This document shows, one piece after another, positions 17,958 to 26,057 of a stretch of 64,000 nucleotides of DNA; positions within the stretch are counted from its first letter, which is position 1, and each line of letters begins with the position of its first letter. The translations under genes and the position numbers were made by a program. The notes beneath the pieces were generated by a model, which was not told where the DNA came from, ran no database searches, and saw nothing but the letters and a program-made list of their open reading frames with translations. This stretch comes from Candidatus Obscuribacterales bacterium (GTDB lineage: Bacteria > Cyanobacteriota > Vampirovibrionia > Obscuribacterales > Obscuribacteraceae): positions 1 through 64,000 of the forward strand of contig JAHBVO010000004.1 in the NCBI GenBank assembly GCA_019637435.1, in the 5' to 3' direction.

Positions 17958-18731
17958 CTACCGAGCTTCACTTCGTATCTCAATCTGGTTCAAAACCGCA
18001 GAAACGTCATCCGCTTGAGCGACAATCAATCGCAGACCCAAGGCATTGAATATCTCGAAGAGCGGGTCTATAGCGCGTAAGTACTTGGCGTTTTCGATTT
18101 GACTGATACGTTGGTGCGCGACACCGCTGGCGGCGCTCAAATCACGCAACGAAAATTTCTGGTACTTCCGATGCGAGTGAATCGCGTGCGCAATCATTTG
18201 CCTCTGCAGCTCGACATTGGGCGCGGCGACAAAATACTTGGCTCTCAAGACTTCGCAGTCGAAACAGCGGTCCAGCTCATGCAGTTTTGTCACGCGCTCA
18301 GCTTCATATCTTGAGTCGAATCTGCGCATGTGTTCGGCGCCATCTCTGTGGCTCAGTATATTCAAGCTCCCCTCCCAGAGCTTTGTTCCGTCGATTATCG
18401 CGAACTTCTGATGTGCGCGCGGTCGTTCGGTGACGTGTGCTTTCCAGGTGCTCATGCGTTTGATATCCCGCTCGTAGTCGCAGATTTCGCGATCCTCTTC
18501 TGCTGAGAGATTCGTCTTTTCTTTGCGAAGACTCGCCGGTGTCTGAACGAAAATGCAAACGGCAATGCCGTTTCGAATCATGGTTTTAAGTTGGTATTCA
18601 AGTCGATCGAGCCGCCACCGTCGCACGAATGGACAGCTGATGATGATGCTTTTGTGGGCTTTGGCAAGGTCGGTGTAGAACGGCTCCCAGAAGGTTTCGT
18701 CCGTGAAAATATCTGACTCGGTTGCGATCAT
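17958..18731 (-). CDS. PLD-type nuclease domain fused to XRE helix-turn-helix
   Basis: A 257-residue protein with an unusual order. Residues about 10-170 form one phospholipase-D-superfamily domain with a single HKD motif: H107, K109, D114, then G121-S122-L-N124 in EGSLNILSHRD. The SLN.LSH form is typical of PLD nucleases attached to DNA helicases and of DrmC of DISARM, more than of lipases. Residues about 193-240 form an XRE/Cro HTH (LRDLSAASGVAHQRISQIEN). A single HKD implies a homodimer. GAGGAGG precedes the ATG. A paralog lies at 54.35-55.29 kb. A DNA-binding nuclease or a defence/regulatory toxin is plausible; neither is shown. Confidence 0.85.
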   Translation of the reverse strand: MIATESDIFTDETFWEPFYTDLAKAHKSIIISCPFVRRWRLDRLEYQLKTMIRNGIAVCIFVQTPASLRKEKTNLSAEEDREICDYERDIKRMSTWKAHVTERPRAHQKFAIIDGTKLWEGSLNILSHRDGAEHMRRFDSRYEAERVTKLHELDRCFDCEVLRAKYFVAAPNVELQRQMIAHAIHSHRKYQKFSLRDLSAASGVAHQRISQIENAKYLRAIDPLFEIFNALGLRLIVAQADDVSAVLNQIEIRSEAR

Positions 18732-19379
18732 AGCGCCTCCTCGAATAACTTGTATGGTGTCTAATTTGATCTACGAATTTGACAACTAAAAAGTTCAATT
18801 TTTGGCAAAGATTTTTTGAAAAACTTTCAGGCGCGCTCTCAGGTTTCCGATGGTCACTGGGTTTGCTGGCAAGTTCAAGCTAAAAACTGAAAGCGCGATT
18901 GTTGTCTGCGTGGCGTAGACAGATTTTCGAAAATTCGTCTATGCAGCGTAGACAGCTGGCTGGAAATCGATGGAGCGAGAATATTGAATGGCTGGAAGCG
19001 GAGTCACTAACCGGGCTTGCGGATTTATACTATCTTAAAAGATATAGTAGACGGGTTTGCCGTTCTTAACTTCACCATAACCTGGCTGTGCTGGTGTCGC
19101 TGGTGGTGGCATGTGTGAGCCGCGCTAGGTCGGATGTCGTGAGTTTTAATCTCTGGTGTTGGTGGAGGGGCTCATGAGCAGCGCGTCTTGGTGACGTCTG
19201 GTTAACAAGCGGTTAAGGCAGCTGGTGTACTTAGCTCCGACGAATTAGGTAGCGTTGGGGCACTGCTTCGATAACATTCGTTCGGTTTTTTCGCAAACAG
19301 GGCATCCCAACAACTTCAATCGATAACCCGAAACGACTGATTCGAAGCGGTCCGATCAACCTCGAACTGGAGAAGCGAC
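18732..19379. other. spacer between divergent genes, with hairpin repeat
   Basis: Holds a direct repeat AATTTGA (18763 and 18776, 13 bases apart) 30-50 bases before the PLD-XRE start, a possible self-operator. At 18905-18955 is a hairpin of the dispersed family with the same TTTTCGAAAA centre as at 7925, and at 19027-19050 a TACTAT...ATAGTA motif. No gene. Confidence 0.5.
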
Positions 19380-20156
19380 ATGACTGACACTCATGCCTAT
19401 CGAGCAATCTTCATAAGCGATGTTCATCTCGGCACCTACGGCTGCCAGGGTGAGAAACTTTGCGACTTCCTTGATCGCAGCGAATCCGAGTATCTATATC
19501 TGGTCGGCGACATCGTCGACGGTTGGCGATTGAGGCAGCGCTGGTACTGGCCGCAGGCTCACAATGATGTGATTCATAAGATCTTCGCAAAGGCGCGCGC
19601 CGGGACCAAGGTTGTTTTTGTACCTGGTAACCACGACGAGTTCGCGCGTGATTACGATGGGATAGTGATTGGCGGCATTCCGGTCGCGTTGACAACGTGG
19701 CATGTAACGGCAAGCGGCAAGCGACTTTACGTGATGCACGGCGACGAGTTTGACGGCGTGGTTCGCTATGGGAAGTGGCTCGCTCACGTTGGTTCCTGGG
19801 CGTATGACATGACCGTGATTCTGAACGGCTGGCTTAATTTCGTGCGACGAAAGGCGGGACTGCCCTATTGGTCGTTGTCGGCGTTCATCAAGCGTCGCGT
19901 GAAGGAGGCTGTGAAGTTTATCACCAACTTCGAAGAGGCGCTCTTCAGGCATGCTCACGAGATCGGTGCCGACGGAGTCGTCTGCGGGCACATTCATCAC
20001 CCGTCCATTAAGGAGAAGCCGGGTGTGCTTTATCTGAACGACGGCGACTGGGTTGAGAACGGCACAGCACTCGTCGAGACCATGAGCGGTGAACTCGCCA
20101 TTCTGAAGTGGGAAGTCACGACGCCACCGCATGTGGTGCAGTGTGTGAAGTTCTAA
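19380..20156 (+). CDS. UDP-2,3-diacylglucosamine diphosphatase-like phosphoesterase
   Basis: A 258-residue calcineurin-like phosphoesterase of the LpxH/LpxH2 group. Two-metal ligands are complete: D14/H16 (SDVHLG), D44 (GDIVDGW), N84/H85 (GNHDE), H120 (HGDEFD), H204/H206 (GHIHHP). LpxH hydrolyses UDP-diacylglucosamine to lipid X in lipid A synthesis at the inner membrane face. This sequence, with long basic insert around 150-180, is closer to the wide UDP-diacylglucosamine-diphosphatase-annotated group than to E. coli LpxH, so the exact substrate is open. A second phosphoesterase follows in frame-shifted form 51 bases on. Confidence 0.82.
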   Translation: MTDTHAYRAIFISDVHLGTYGCQGEKLCDFLDRSESEYLYLVGDIVDGWRLRQRWYWPQAHNDVIHKIFAKARAGTKVVFVPGNHDEFARDYDGIVIGGIPVALTTWHVTASGKRLYVMHGDEFDGVVRYGKWLAHVGSWAYDMTVILNGWLNFVRRKAGLPYWSLSAFIKRRVKEAVKFITNFEEALFRHAHEIGADGVVCGHIHHPSIKEKPGVLYLNDGDWVENGTALVETMSGELAILKWEVTTPPHVVQCVKF

Positions 20157-20207
20157 GAAGGGCTTGAGTGTTTCGCGCTAAACGGACAATCTGAAAGGAC
20201 TGAAACA

Positions 20208-21616
20208 ATGAAAACTGCATCACCAGCAGTTTCCAGTCTGGCGACGCCAGCGCTCAACGGTAACTTGAGCGAGGATTTGTCGGGCGTTTTTGTTTTAAAA
20301 CCGATGCTGCAATGGGGCGGCAAATCCAACCGAAAGGGACGCAAGCAGTCCCTTTCGTTGGTCTGGTTGTCTTTCGCCGGACGGAAGCGCTGGTCGGTTT
20401 CGATTTGGAGTCGAAACCGTGGCGAGTGGCTGCCGCTGCGCGTTCGTGAAGTCGATTCGTTTGCCTGGGAGGGGGCTGTATGCCATCGTCTGGAGGCAAT
20501 GATCGAGTTTGAGAGCGATGCGGACGTCGCGTACAGACTCGAGAGCGATGGAGCACGCGCGTTCGAGTCGCATGCGAAGTTTCCGATTGGAGCCTCGAGA
20601 CAGCGTGTTGTGCTCTTTGGCGACTTCGCTGATGGAACGGCTGGCGCGGGCAATATTGCCGAGTGTGCTCTGGGTTTGGCACCGGATATGGTGCTGGTTT
20701 CTGGCGACATCGTGTACAAGAGTGGTTTGCTGCGCGAGTATAAGATGCACTACGAGCCGGTTTTCAACGGACCGAGCTCGGGCGTTCCGCTTGCGCGCAC
20801 TACGGTTGTGGTCGCGGCGGCAGGCAACCACGATGTGCGCCTCCCGAAGGATGCGGACAAGGTCAAGCCGGTGAGCGACGAGGACGCATTCGGTTTCTTT
20901 CGAATATTTCGCCAGGCTAATAATGGTCCGCGTCTGAGCGCGTCGGGGCTTCGCGATATGGTTGGCGAGAACGCGGAGGGGCTCGAACTGCTGCGGTGCA
21001 TCGGTCCTGATTTTGTTCGACGCTCCAACTTTGCGTTGTATCAGGGAAATGTGCAGTGGACGATTCTGGACGCCAACAAATACATGGACTGGCGCGAGCC
21101 GGAGTTGCAAAGTGGCTTCGGACCACGCTTTCGCGAGGGCGAAACTACAAGTGGCGCTTCGTGTCGTTTCACCAGCCCGGATTTAACGGGGATGCGAAGT
21201 ATCGCAGCGATCGGCGAATGCGTGTTTTGGCGCCGATCTTCGAAGAGTTCGGCGTTCAGGTGGTGTTCAGTGGTCACTGTCATTTTTACCAGCGGCATCG
21301 ACCGATCAGGTATCGGTTGAATGATGATGCGACCGGGCGGAAGCGTAATCCTCACGGGACTGTGACCGTCGATGAGCAGTTCGATGGGATGACGAACTGT
21401 CAGCCTCAGGGTGTTATCTACATCGTGTCAGGCGCTGGAGGTTCGCTTCAGGAGCCGGATGTTCGACCGTCTAACTTGGAGCAGGAGTCCTACTCACTGA
21501 AGGTCTGTGACGATCGAAACTCGCTCACGGTGCTGGATTTCGAGGAGGCTAGCGTGACTGTTCGTCAGCTGACGACTGATGGACAGGAGGTCGATAGGTT
21601 CATGCTGCGCGCTTAG
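20208..21616 (+). pseudogene. metallophosphoesterase broken by a -1 frameshift
   Basis: A purple-acid-phosphatase/calcineurin-like enzyme split over two frames. The first frame (20208 to about 21110) carries the metal motifs VVLFGDFADG, SGDIVY and AAGNHD; the second (from about 21110 to 21616) carries SFHQPGF and SGHCHFYQRHRPI. They join at GAG TTG CAA [A]AG TGG, where one A is missing at about 21108-21112; restoring it gives an unbroken protein of about 469 residues with all five metal motifs. No classic slippery heptamer is visible. It could be a true lesion, an assembly error or, less likely, recoding. Located just after the LpxH-like gene. Confidence 0.8.
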
Positions 21617-21839
21617 TGGCTTGAGCCGGGCTGTGGCTGACAGCGCCTGAATCGGGCCTGAGCTTTACCTGACAGCGCCTATAGGGTCTGAACCTCGCCT
21701 GATCCGCGCGAACACTCTTTCTGGAAACGCCGTCTTGGCGCTACCCATGCGCGGTGTTTGTTCTTAAGTCTGACTTCGGCGCTCACGGTTCAGGATAGTC
21801 CTGGCTGTGGGCGCCGTTTTCGTGAGTCTGGGAATTTTA

Positions 21840-22365
21840 GGGCGTATAGTAGAGGCATGCAGCGACTGGTTTTGGCGCTCTCTCGTTGCCGGAATTCTCT
21901 AAATCCGTCGTAGCTGGATAGCCAAAACCGGGTTTTGCGGGGAACGAGAAGGGACGTGGGGGTGGAAACGCATGGCTGGACTGCGCTGTGGGTGTTACGT
22001 AGCAATGTCGGCATATAGTAGGCAGGTTTTGGGTTTTGGCGCTCTCTCGTTGCCGGAATTCTCTAAATCCGTCGTAGCTGGATAGCCAAAACCGGGTTTT
22101 GCGGGGAACGAGAAGGGACGTGGGGGGTGGAAACGTATGTCTGGACCGCGCTTTGGGTGTTACATGACTATGTCGGCATATAGTAGGCAGGTTTTGGGTT
22201 TTGGCGCTCTCTCGTTGCCGGAATTCTCTAAATCCGTCGTAGCTGGATAGCCAAAAACGGATTTTGCGGGGAATTGAGGAGGGGCGTGGGGGTGGAAACG
22301 CATGCCTGTACTGCGCTTTGGGTGTTACGGAGATATGTCGGCATATAGTAGACGGGTTTTAAAAA
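21840..22365. repeat. 165-bp tandem repeat, three copies, with hairpin and TATAGTAG core
   Basis: TTTGGCGCTCTCTCGTTGCC begins at 21871, 22035 and 22200. Each unit contains a hairpin with outer arms TTTTGGC/GCCAAAA and ends with GTCGGCATATAGTAG. A further ATAGTAG lies at 21845. Units 1 and 2 are nearly identical; unit 3 has lost part of its stem complement. No gene in 21617-22401. Confidence 0.9.
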
Positions 22366-22401
22366 GGCTAGTCCGGATCCTGGGGGAGCCGGACTAGTTT
22401 G

Positions 22402-23466
22402 TTAGTTGGTCTGGGCGATCAGCTGTTTTGCTTTTTCGCTCAGGGGCTTGTACAGCCAGAGGTTGTTCTGGTCGATGTTGTTTTGCATCCATTTGCCGCT
22501 GCCGAGGTGGAGCGGGGCCGGGATGCATTCGGCCGGAAGGCTCTGGATGACAAACAGCCACGACTCCTGAAGGCGCGAGAGTTTGAAGCCGGTGGCTTTC
22601 AGTTTCGCTGCGCGCGCCTGGAAATCGGCGATCACGGCTTGCTGTTCCTTGTTGTTGCAGGCGTAGCCCTTCGCGCAGTTCCAGCCGTAGACGTGCAGGT
22701 GGCTGGGAGCGGTTTCGAGGAAGTCGTAACCGCATCTGGTGGCAAGTTTGTCCCACGACGCGTGCGCCAGTTTCCCGACGTCCGGGATGGGAACCGAGAC
22801 CTGACCGGGATAGCGTTCGGAACGCCAGGCGATTTCGAACAGGCGCAGGAACACATCCGGCTTGTCGACGTACCGGTACGGGCTGGCGACGAAGTCCTCG
22901 AATTCCTGGTCGCCGCACGCTTTCGCGATGCCGGTTCCCGGGAGATACGAGTACAGGGAGGTTTCGGCGCTGGTGGCGTCGAGTTGTTTCCCGTTCATGA
23001 GCAGTGGCGCGTTGTGCCACTCGTCGTACGGAAAGTCGAGAAGCGCCGTATCGTTGGCGCGTTTCGTTCCGTCGAAACGCCTGTCGCGGAGCGCCCAGCT
23101 GAAAATCAGCTCGCCGGGCTTGCCGCCCAGAACATCGCCGAACCAGGCGAATGCCTTGATTTTGACGTGGTCGCGTTTGACGATGAATGCACCATTGGCG
23201 GTGCGGTAGTAGTGTCCGACGACGGGATTGCGAATCGCCGTCTCGTCGCCGTTTACCGACCAGCCGTTGAGGTTGGAAAGACTGTCGCCGGGGAAAAGCC
23301 CTTCGGTCGTCTCAAAGACTTTCGAAAAACCTTCGCCGCGCGAACCGAGAAAACCTTTGACCATGGGAGATACGGCGACCTCCCAGATGGCGCTGTCGCT
23401 CAAAGACGCAAGCGGAGCAGCGCCAAGTTGTCTTGCGTTGGTGCGCAAGAAACGCTGTCGTTTCAT
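22402..23466 (-). CDS. hypothetical protein (354 aa)
   Basis: A soluble protein I cannot assign. It starts with a basic stretch (MKRQRFLRTNARQ) and is rich in Trp, Tyr and short loops; four cysteines occur in the last third (ACGDQE, ATRCGYD, NCAKGYACNN). No membrane helix or motif known to me. The Met at 23466 is a guess: no good ribosome site is seen and the frame extends to 23538. Codon use is moderately biased, and the length without stops on this strand argues for a real gene. A long frame on the opposite strand is its shadow. Confidence 0.6.
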   Translation of the reverse strand: MKRQRFLRTNARQLGAAPLASLSDSAIWEVAVSPMVKGFLGSRGEGFSKVFETTEGLFPGDSLSNLNGWSVNGDETAIRNPVVGHYYRTANGAFIVKRDHVKIKAFAWFGDVLGGKPGELIFSWALRDRRFDGTKRANDTALLDFPYDEWHNAPLLMNGKQLDATSAETSLYSYLPGTGIAKACGDQEFEDFVASPYRYVDKPDVFLRLFEIAWRSERYPGQVSVPIPDVGKLAHASWDKLATRCGYDFLETAPSHLHVYGWNCAKGYACNNKEQQAVIADFQARAAKLKATGFKLSRLQESWLFVIQSLPAECIPAPLHLGSGKWMQNNIDQNNLWLYKPLSEKAKQLIAQTN

Positions 23467-23538
23467 TTTCGTGCTCAACGTAAATGGTCTCCGGCCGGGG
23501 CGTGAGCTCCGACTGGAGTTGGTGTGAAGGACTCTCAA

Positions 23539-24279
23539 TCAGACGTTCATCACTCGCTTAGCCAGTGTGATTCGGCTCGTGTTGAGTCGAAGCATCGAAC
23601 GCACGGCTCAGATGGGCGAGCGCGCGAACGGTTTCATTCAGGCTAGGCGAAAGAGATGGGCGGTCCGGTTCGGGTGAGAGTGGGGATATGGGTGCGTTTT
23701 TTCTAGCAAGATCAGGAAGTTGGTACTCCCGAAAGATTACGAAATGATGTGTAACGAGATGTTCCGGTTCGTGGTTCACACTCGTAAACATAAGGCGTCA
23801 AGCCTGTCTTCATGTAGAACATGATCTGGCGTTAAACCGTTCGGGTGTCTATTGCGAATATCGCTAACTGTGCGAACCTGAGTTCAACGTTTGATGTAAA
23901 CCGAAAACGCGATTGTGTACCGACAGTTTAGCGATGTCCTGCGGATATGCGTGTGGAGAACGCGTGCCTGTAAGCGGTTTAGGAACAGCAATTGCGATTA
24001 TTGCGCTTTGTAATCAAGTGCGCGCTTATAGCTCTTAACACATAAATATTGTGCGCGCGGGTGTTGCCTGGTAGTACAGAAGCACTTCTCGCTCGAACGC
24101 AAACGGAATTTCATTCAAACCAAATCTTACTCACACAGTCCGCACCAGTGAAACCTCCAGCATTCAAGCTTCCATTCGGGGCTTGTGGTAAGGGCACGTG
24201 CGTCTGTTTCCGGGTCTGGTTTGGCGTTTGGGTTTGCGTGAGTTGTCGTGAATTGAAACCTCTTTCCAAAGGAATCAGC
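23539..24279. other. spacer with no recognised gene
   Basis: Region between a minus-strand and a plus-strand gene. Short frames (for example 23558-23791 minus) show no sign of coding. No tRNA-like or terminator structure was found. Confidence 0.5.
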
Positions 24280-24837
24280 ATGTCCTTCTTGAAAAAGTAC
24301 GCATTCGCAGTTCTCGTGCTCGATGTGCTCTGGGCGACGCTCTTCGCCACATTCGGCTCCAGCATCCTCAGCGCCTACGCCGGCGTTCCGACGGGCAGCC
24401 TCACCGGCGTCTCCGGCTGGATCCTCGTCTTCGTCGCCGCGCTCTTCCAGGGTGCCGTCTTCGCCGTCGTCGGCTCCGTCTTCGGCACCCTGCTCCTGAT
24501 CGCCTTCGCCAAGGCACCGCCGGTGATCCGCAAGCTCATGATGGTCGCGCTGGCCGCCGACGTCGTCTGGGCCTTCGTGGTCGCCACCTTCGGTGCCGGC
24601 GTGCTTGAGCACGTCAACATGCAGATCGGCGTCGACGGAACCTTCACCGCGGTGCTTCTCTGGATCATCGCCTTCATCGCTGGATTCATTCAGGGCGCCA
24701 TCTTCATCGGTGTCGGCGGCGTCTTCCTCGCCATCGTCCTGTTCGTGATCGCGGCTGCGACCGGCAAGAAGAACGATGGTGGCGGTTCGCGTCCCAACAT
24801 CCGGGATCGCAATCCGGGCGAGCCTCCGCACCGGTAA
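24280..24837 (+). CDS. internally duplicated small membrane protein
   Basis: A 185-residue integral membrane protein built from two similar halves, each with two to three helices: residues about 6-78 (FAVLVLDVLWATLFATFG...ALFQGAVFAVVGSVFGTLLLI) and about 86-160 (LMMVALAADVVWAFVVATFG...GFIQGAIFIGVGGVFLAIVLFV). The repeated D.(L/V)WA....ATFG and FIQGA(V/I)F motifs show gene duplication and fusion. A basic polar tail follows. AAAGGA precedes the ATG at 24280. Function unknown; the two-fold design recalls small transporters or channels. Confidence 0.75.
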   Translation: MSFLKKYAFAVLVLDVLWATLFATFGSSILSAYAGVPTGSLTGVSGWILVFVAALFQGAVFAVVGSVFGTLLLIAFAKAPPVIRKLMMVALAADVVWAFVVATFGAGVLEHVNMQIGVDGTFTAVLLWIIAFIAGFIQGAIFIGVGGVFLAIVLFVIAAATGKKNDGGGSRPNIRDRNPGEPPHR

Positions 24838-25033
24838 TTCACGCTTTGCCGGTTCAGTCTCGTTTTTGATTCTGAACCGTTAACGTTTGCGACGCCGCCC
24901 AGGCGACGTCGTGTCGGAAGTAGCGATCGCGTTTTGCGGTCGTGATACCGAGCTTACTTTGGGGAAGGCGCGACTCAGTGAAGTCGGGCTTTCCAATTAT
25001 CTGCAAGCAACCTGAACACACCTGGAGAAATTG

Positions 25034-25468
25034 ATGGACCAAGCTCAACAGCAGACCCCCGCCCTGAACGTCGATCGTTCGGCCGATACCGCGCCCGTCG
25101 CCGCCCCTGCGACCGTCGCGCCTGCTCGTGCCGCGCACGACAACACCGCCATCGTGGCGACCATTCATCGCGGGCTTCATGCTGCGGCCCTTCATGTCGC
25201 ACACCACCACATCAACGCCTACGACGCCTACGCCAACCAGCCGGCGCTGGACAACGGCGAGCTGCACGACATCCTGATCGAAGTCACCGCCGCCGGCGTC
25301 GACCTCGACTATGCGCTGCATGCCGCTCACGAACTCGCCGCGCACATCATGCCGCCGATGGTCAACGGCCATCCGAGCGGTCTGACGATCGTCATCTCCG
25401 ACGGCGAGGCTTCCCACCAGGAAGTCGAGTCGCTGGTTTCGCTGCTCAAGCAGCTGCGCAAGGTCTGA
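25034..25468 (+). CDS. hypothetical His/Ala-rich protein (144 aa)
   Basis: Soluble protein starting at the ATG at 25034 with GGAG six bases upstream. The first 35 residues are low-complexity (Gln, Ala, Pro, Val). The rest is helical with many His residues (HRGLHAAALHVAHHHINAYDAY, LHAAHELAAHIMPP), which could bind metal or haem. Not recognised. It is a single-gene unit closed by a very strong terminator. Strong codon bias supports expression. Confidence 0.7.
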   Translation: MDQAQQQTPALNVDRSADTAPVAAPATVAPARAAHDNTAIVATIHRGLHAAALHVAHHHINAYDAYANQPALDNGELHDILIEVTAAGVDLDYALHAAHELAAHIMPPMVNGHPSGLTIVISDGEASHQEVESLVSLLKQLRKV

Positions 25469-25480
25469 TGTGACCTTTTG

Positions 25481-25519
25481 GCGGTGCCACACCAATTGCG
25501 GTGTGGCACCGCTTTTTTT
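25481..25519 (+). terminator. rho-independent terminator
   Basis: A 13-bp perfect stem GCGGTGCCACACC/GGTGTGGCACCGC, 6-base loop, then seven T. It lies 12 bases after the stop at 25468. Confidence 0.95.
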
Positions 25520-25524
25520 GAAGA

Positions 25525-25725
25525 GGACTGCTACTATAGGATTTAGTTTCTGTGAAGGGATGAGAGAGCGGGCGGAAGGCTTGCCAGTTTTGGGTTTGCG
25601 GACTTCCTCGCGTGCTGGGAAGAGGGACTGCTACTATAGGATTTAGTTTCTGTGAAGAGATGTATAAGCGGGCGGAAGGCTTGCCAGTTTTGGGTTTGCG
25701 GACCTTCTCGCGTGCTGGTGTTCGG
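25525..25725. repeat. 100-bp tandem repeat, two copies
   Basis: GGACTGCTACTATAGGATTT starts at 25525 and 25625 and is followed by a conserved GGCGGAAGGCTTGCCAGTTT. A hairpin of the dispersed family follows at about 25740-25795 with arms GTCTACG/CGTAGAC. Confidence 0.88.
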
Positions 25726-25896
25726 CCAGGTTGCTGGGTTTGTCTACGGCTCGTAGACGATTTTTCTGAAATCCGTCGCTCTGTCGTAGACATTGAGAGC
25801 TGATTAGGGGCTCTTCTCTGGAGGGAAGTCTGTAAAGTCATGCCTGGTAGTGCTTCTCCCGGTTTTGCTAATACGCGAAAGTATAGTAGACGATCT

Positions 25897-25949
25897 TGGG
25901 GAAAGAAGCAGATGGAAGCCATCTTTCGATGGCCTCCACCGCTTCCCCG
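25897..25949 (-). terminator. terminator-like hairpin downstream of the SPFH gene
   Basis: On the minus strand GGGGAAGC..GGAGGCCATC-GAAA-GATGGCTTCC..GCTTCTTTCCCC forms a long interrupted stem with a GAAA loop. A second stem CGGGAACTC/GAGTTCCCG (25955-25982) sits between it and the stop at 26058. Together they make a strongly structured 3-prime end. Confidence 0.6.
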
Positions 25950-26057
25950 AAGGACGGGAACTCCCGGTTAAGAGAGTTCCCGCCCAAGCGAGCTGGCACT
26001 ACGAATGGTGTCAGCTTTGCGGTTGCGTTGCGACGATGAAGTCGCTAGCCGCCGCGG

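Noticed and set aside
21108..21112. Programmed -1 frameshift in the metallophosphoesterase gene
   Set aside because: No slippery heptamer of X-XXY-YYZ type and no obvious downstream pseudoknot; a single-base deletion is simpler.
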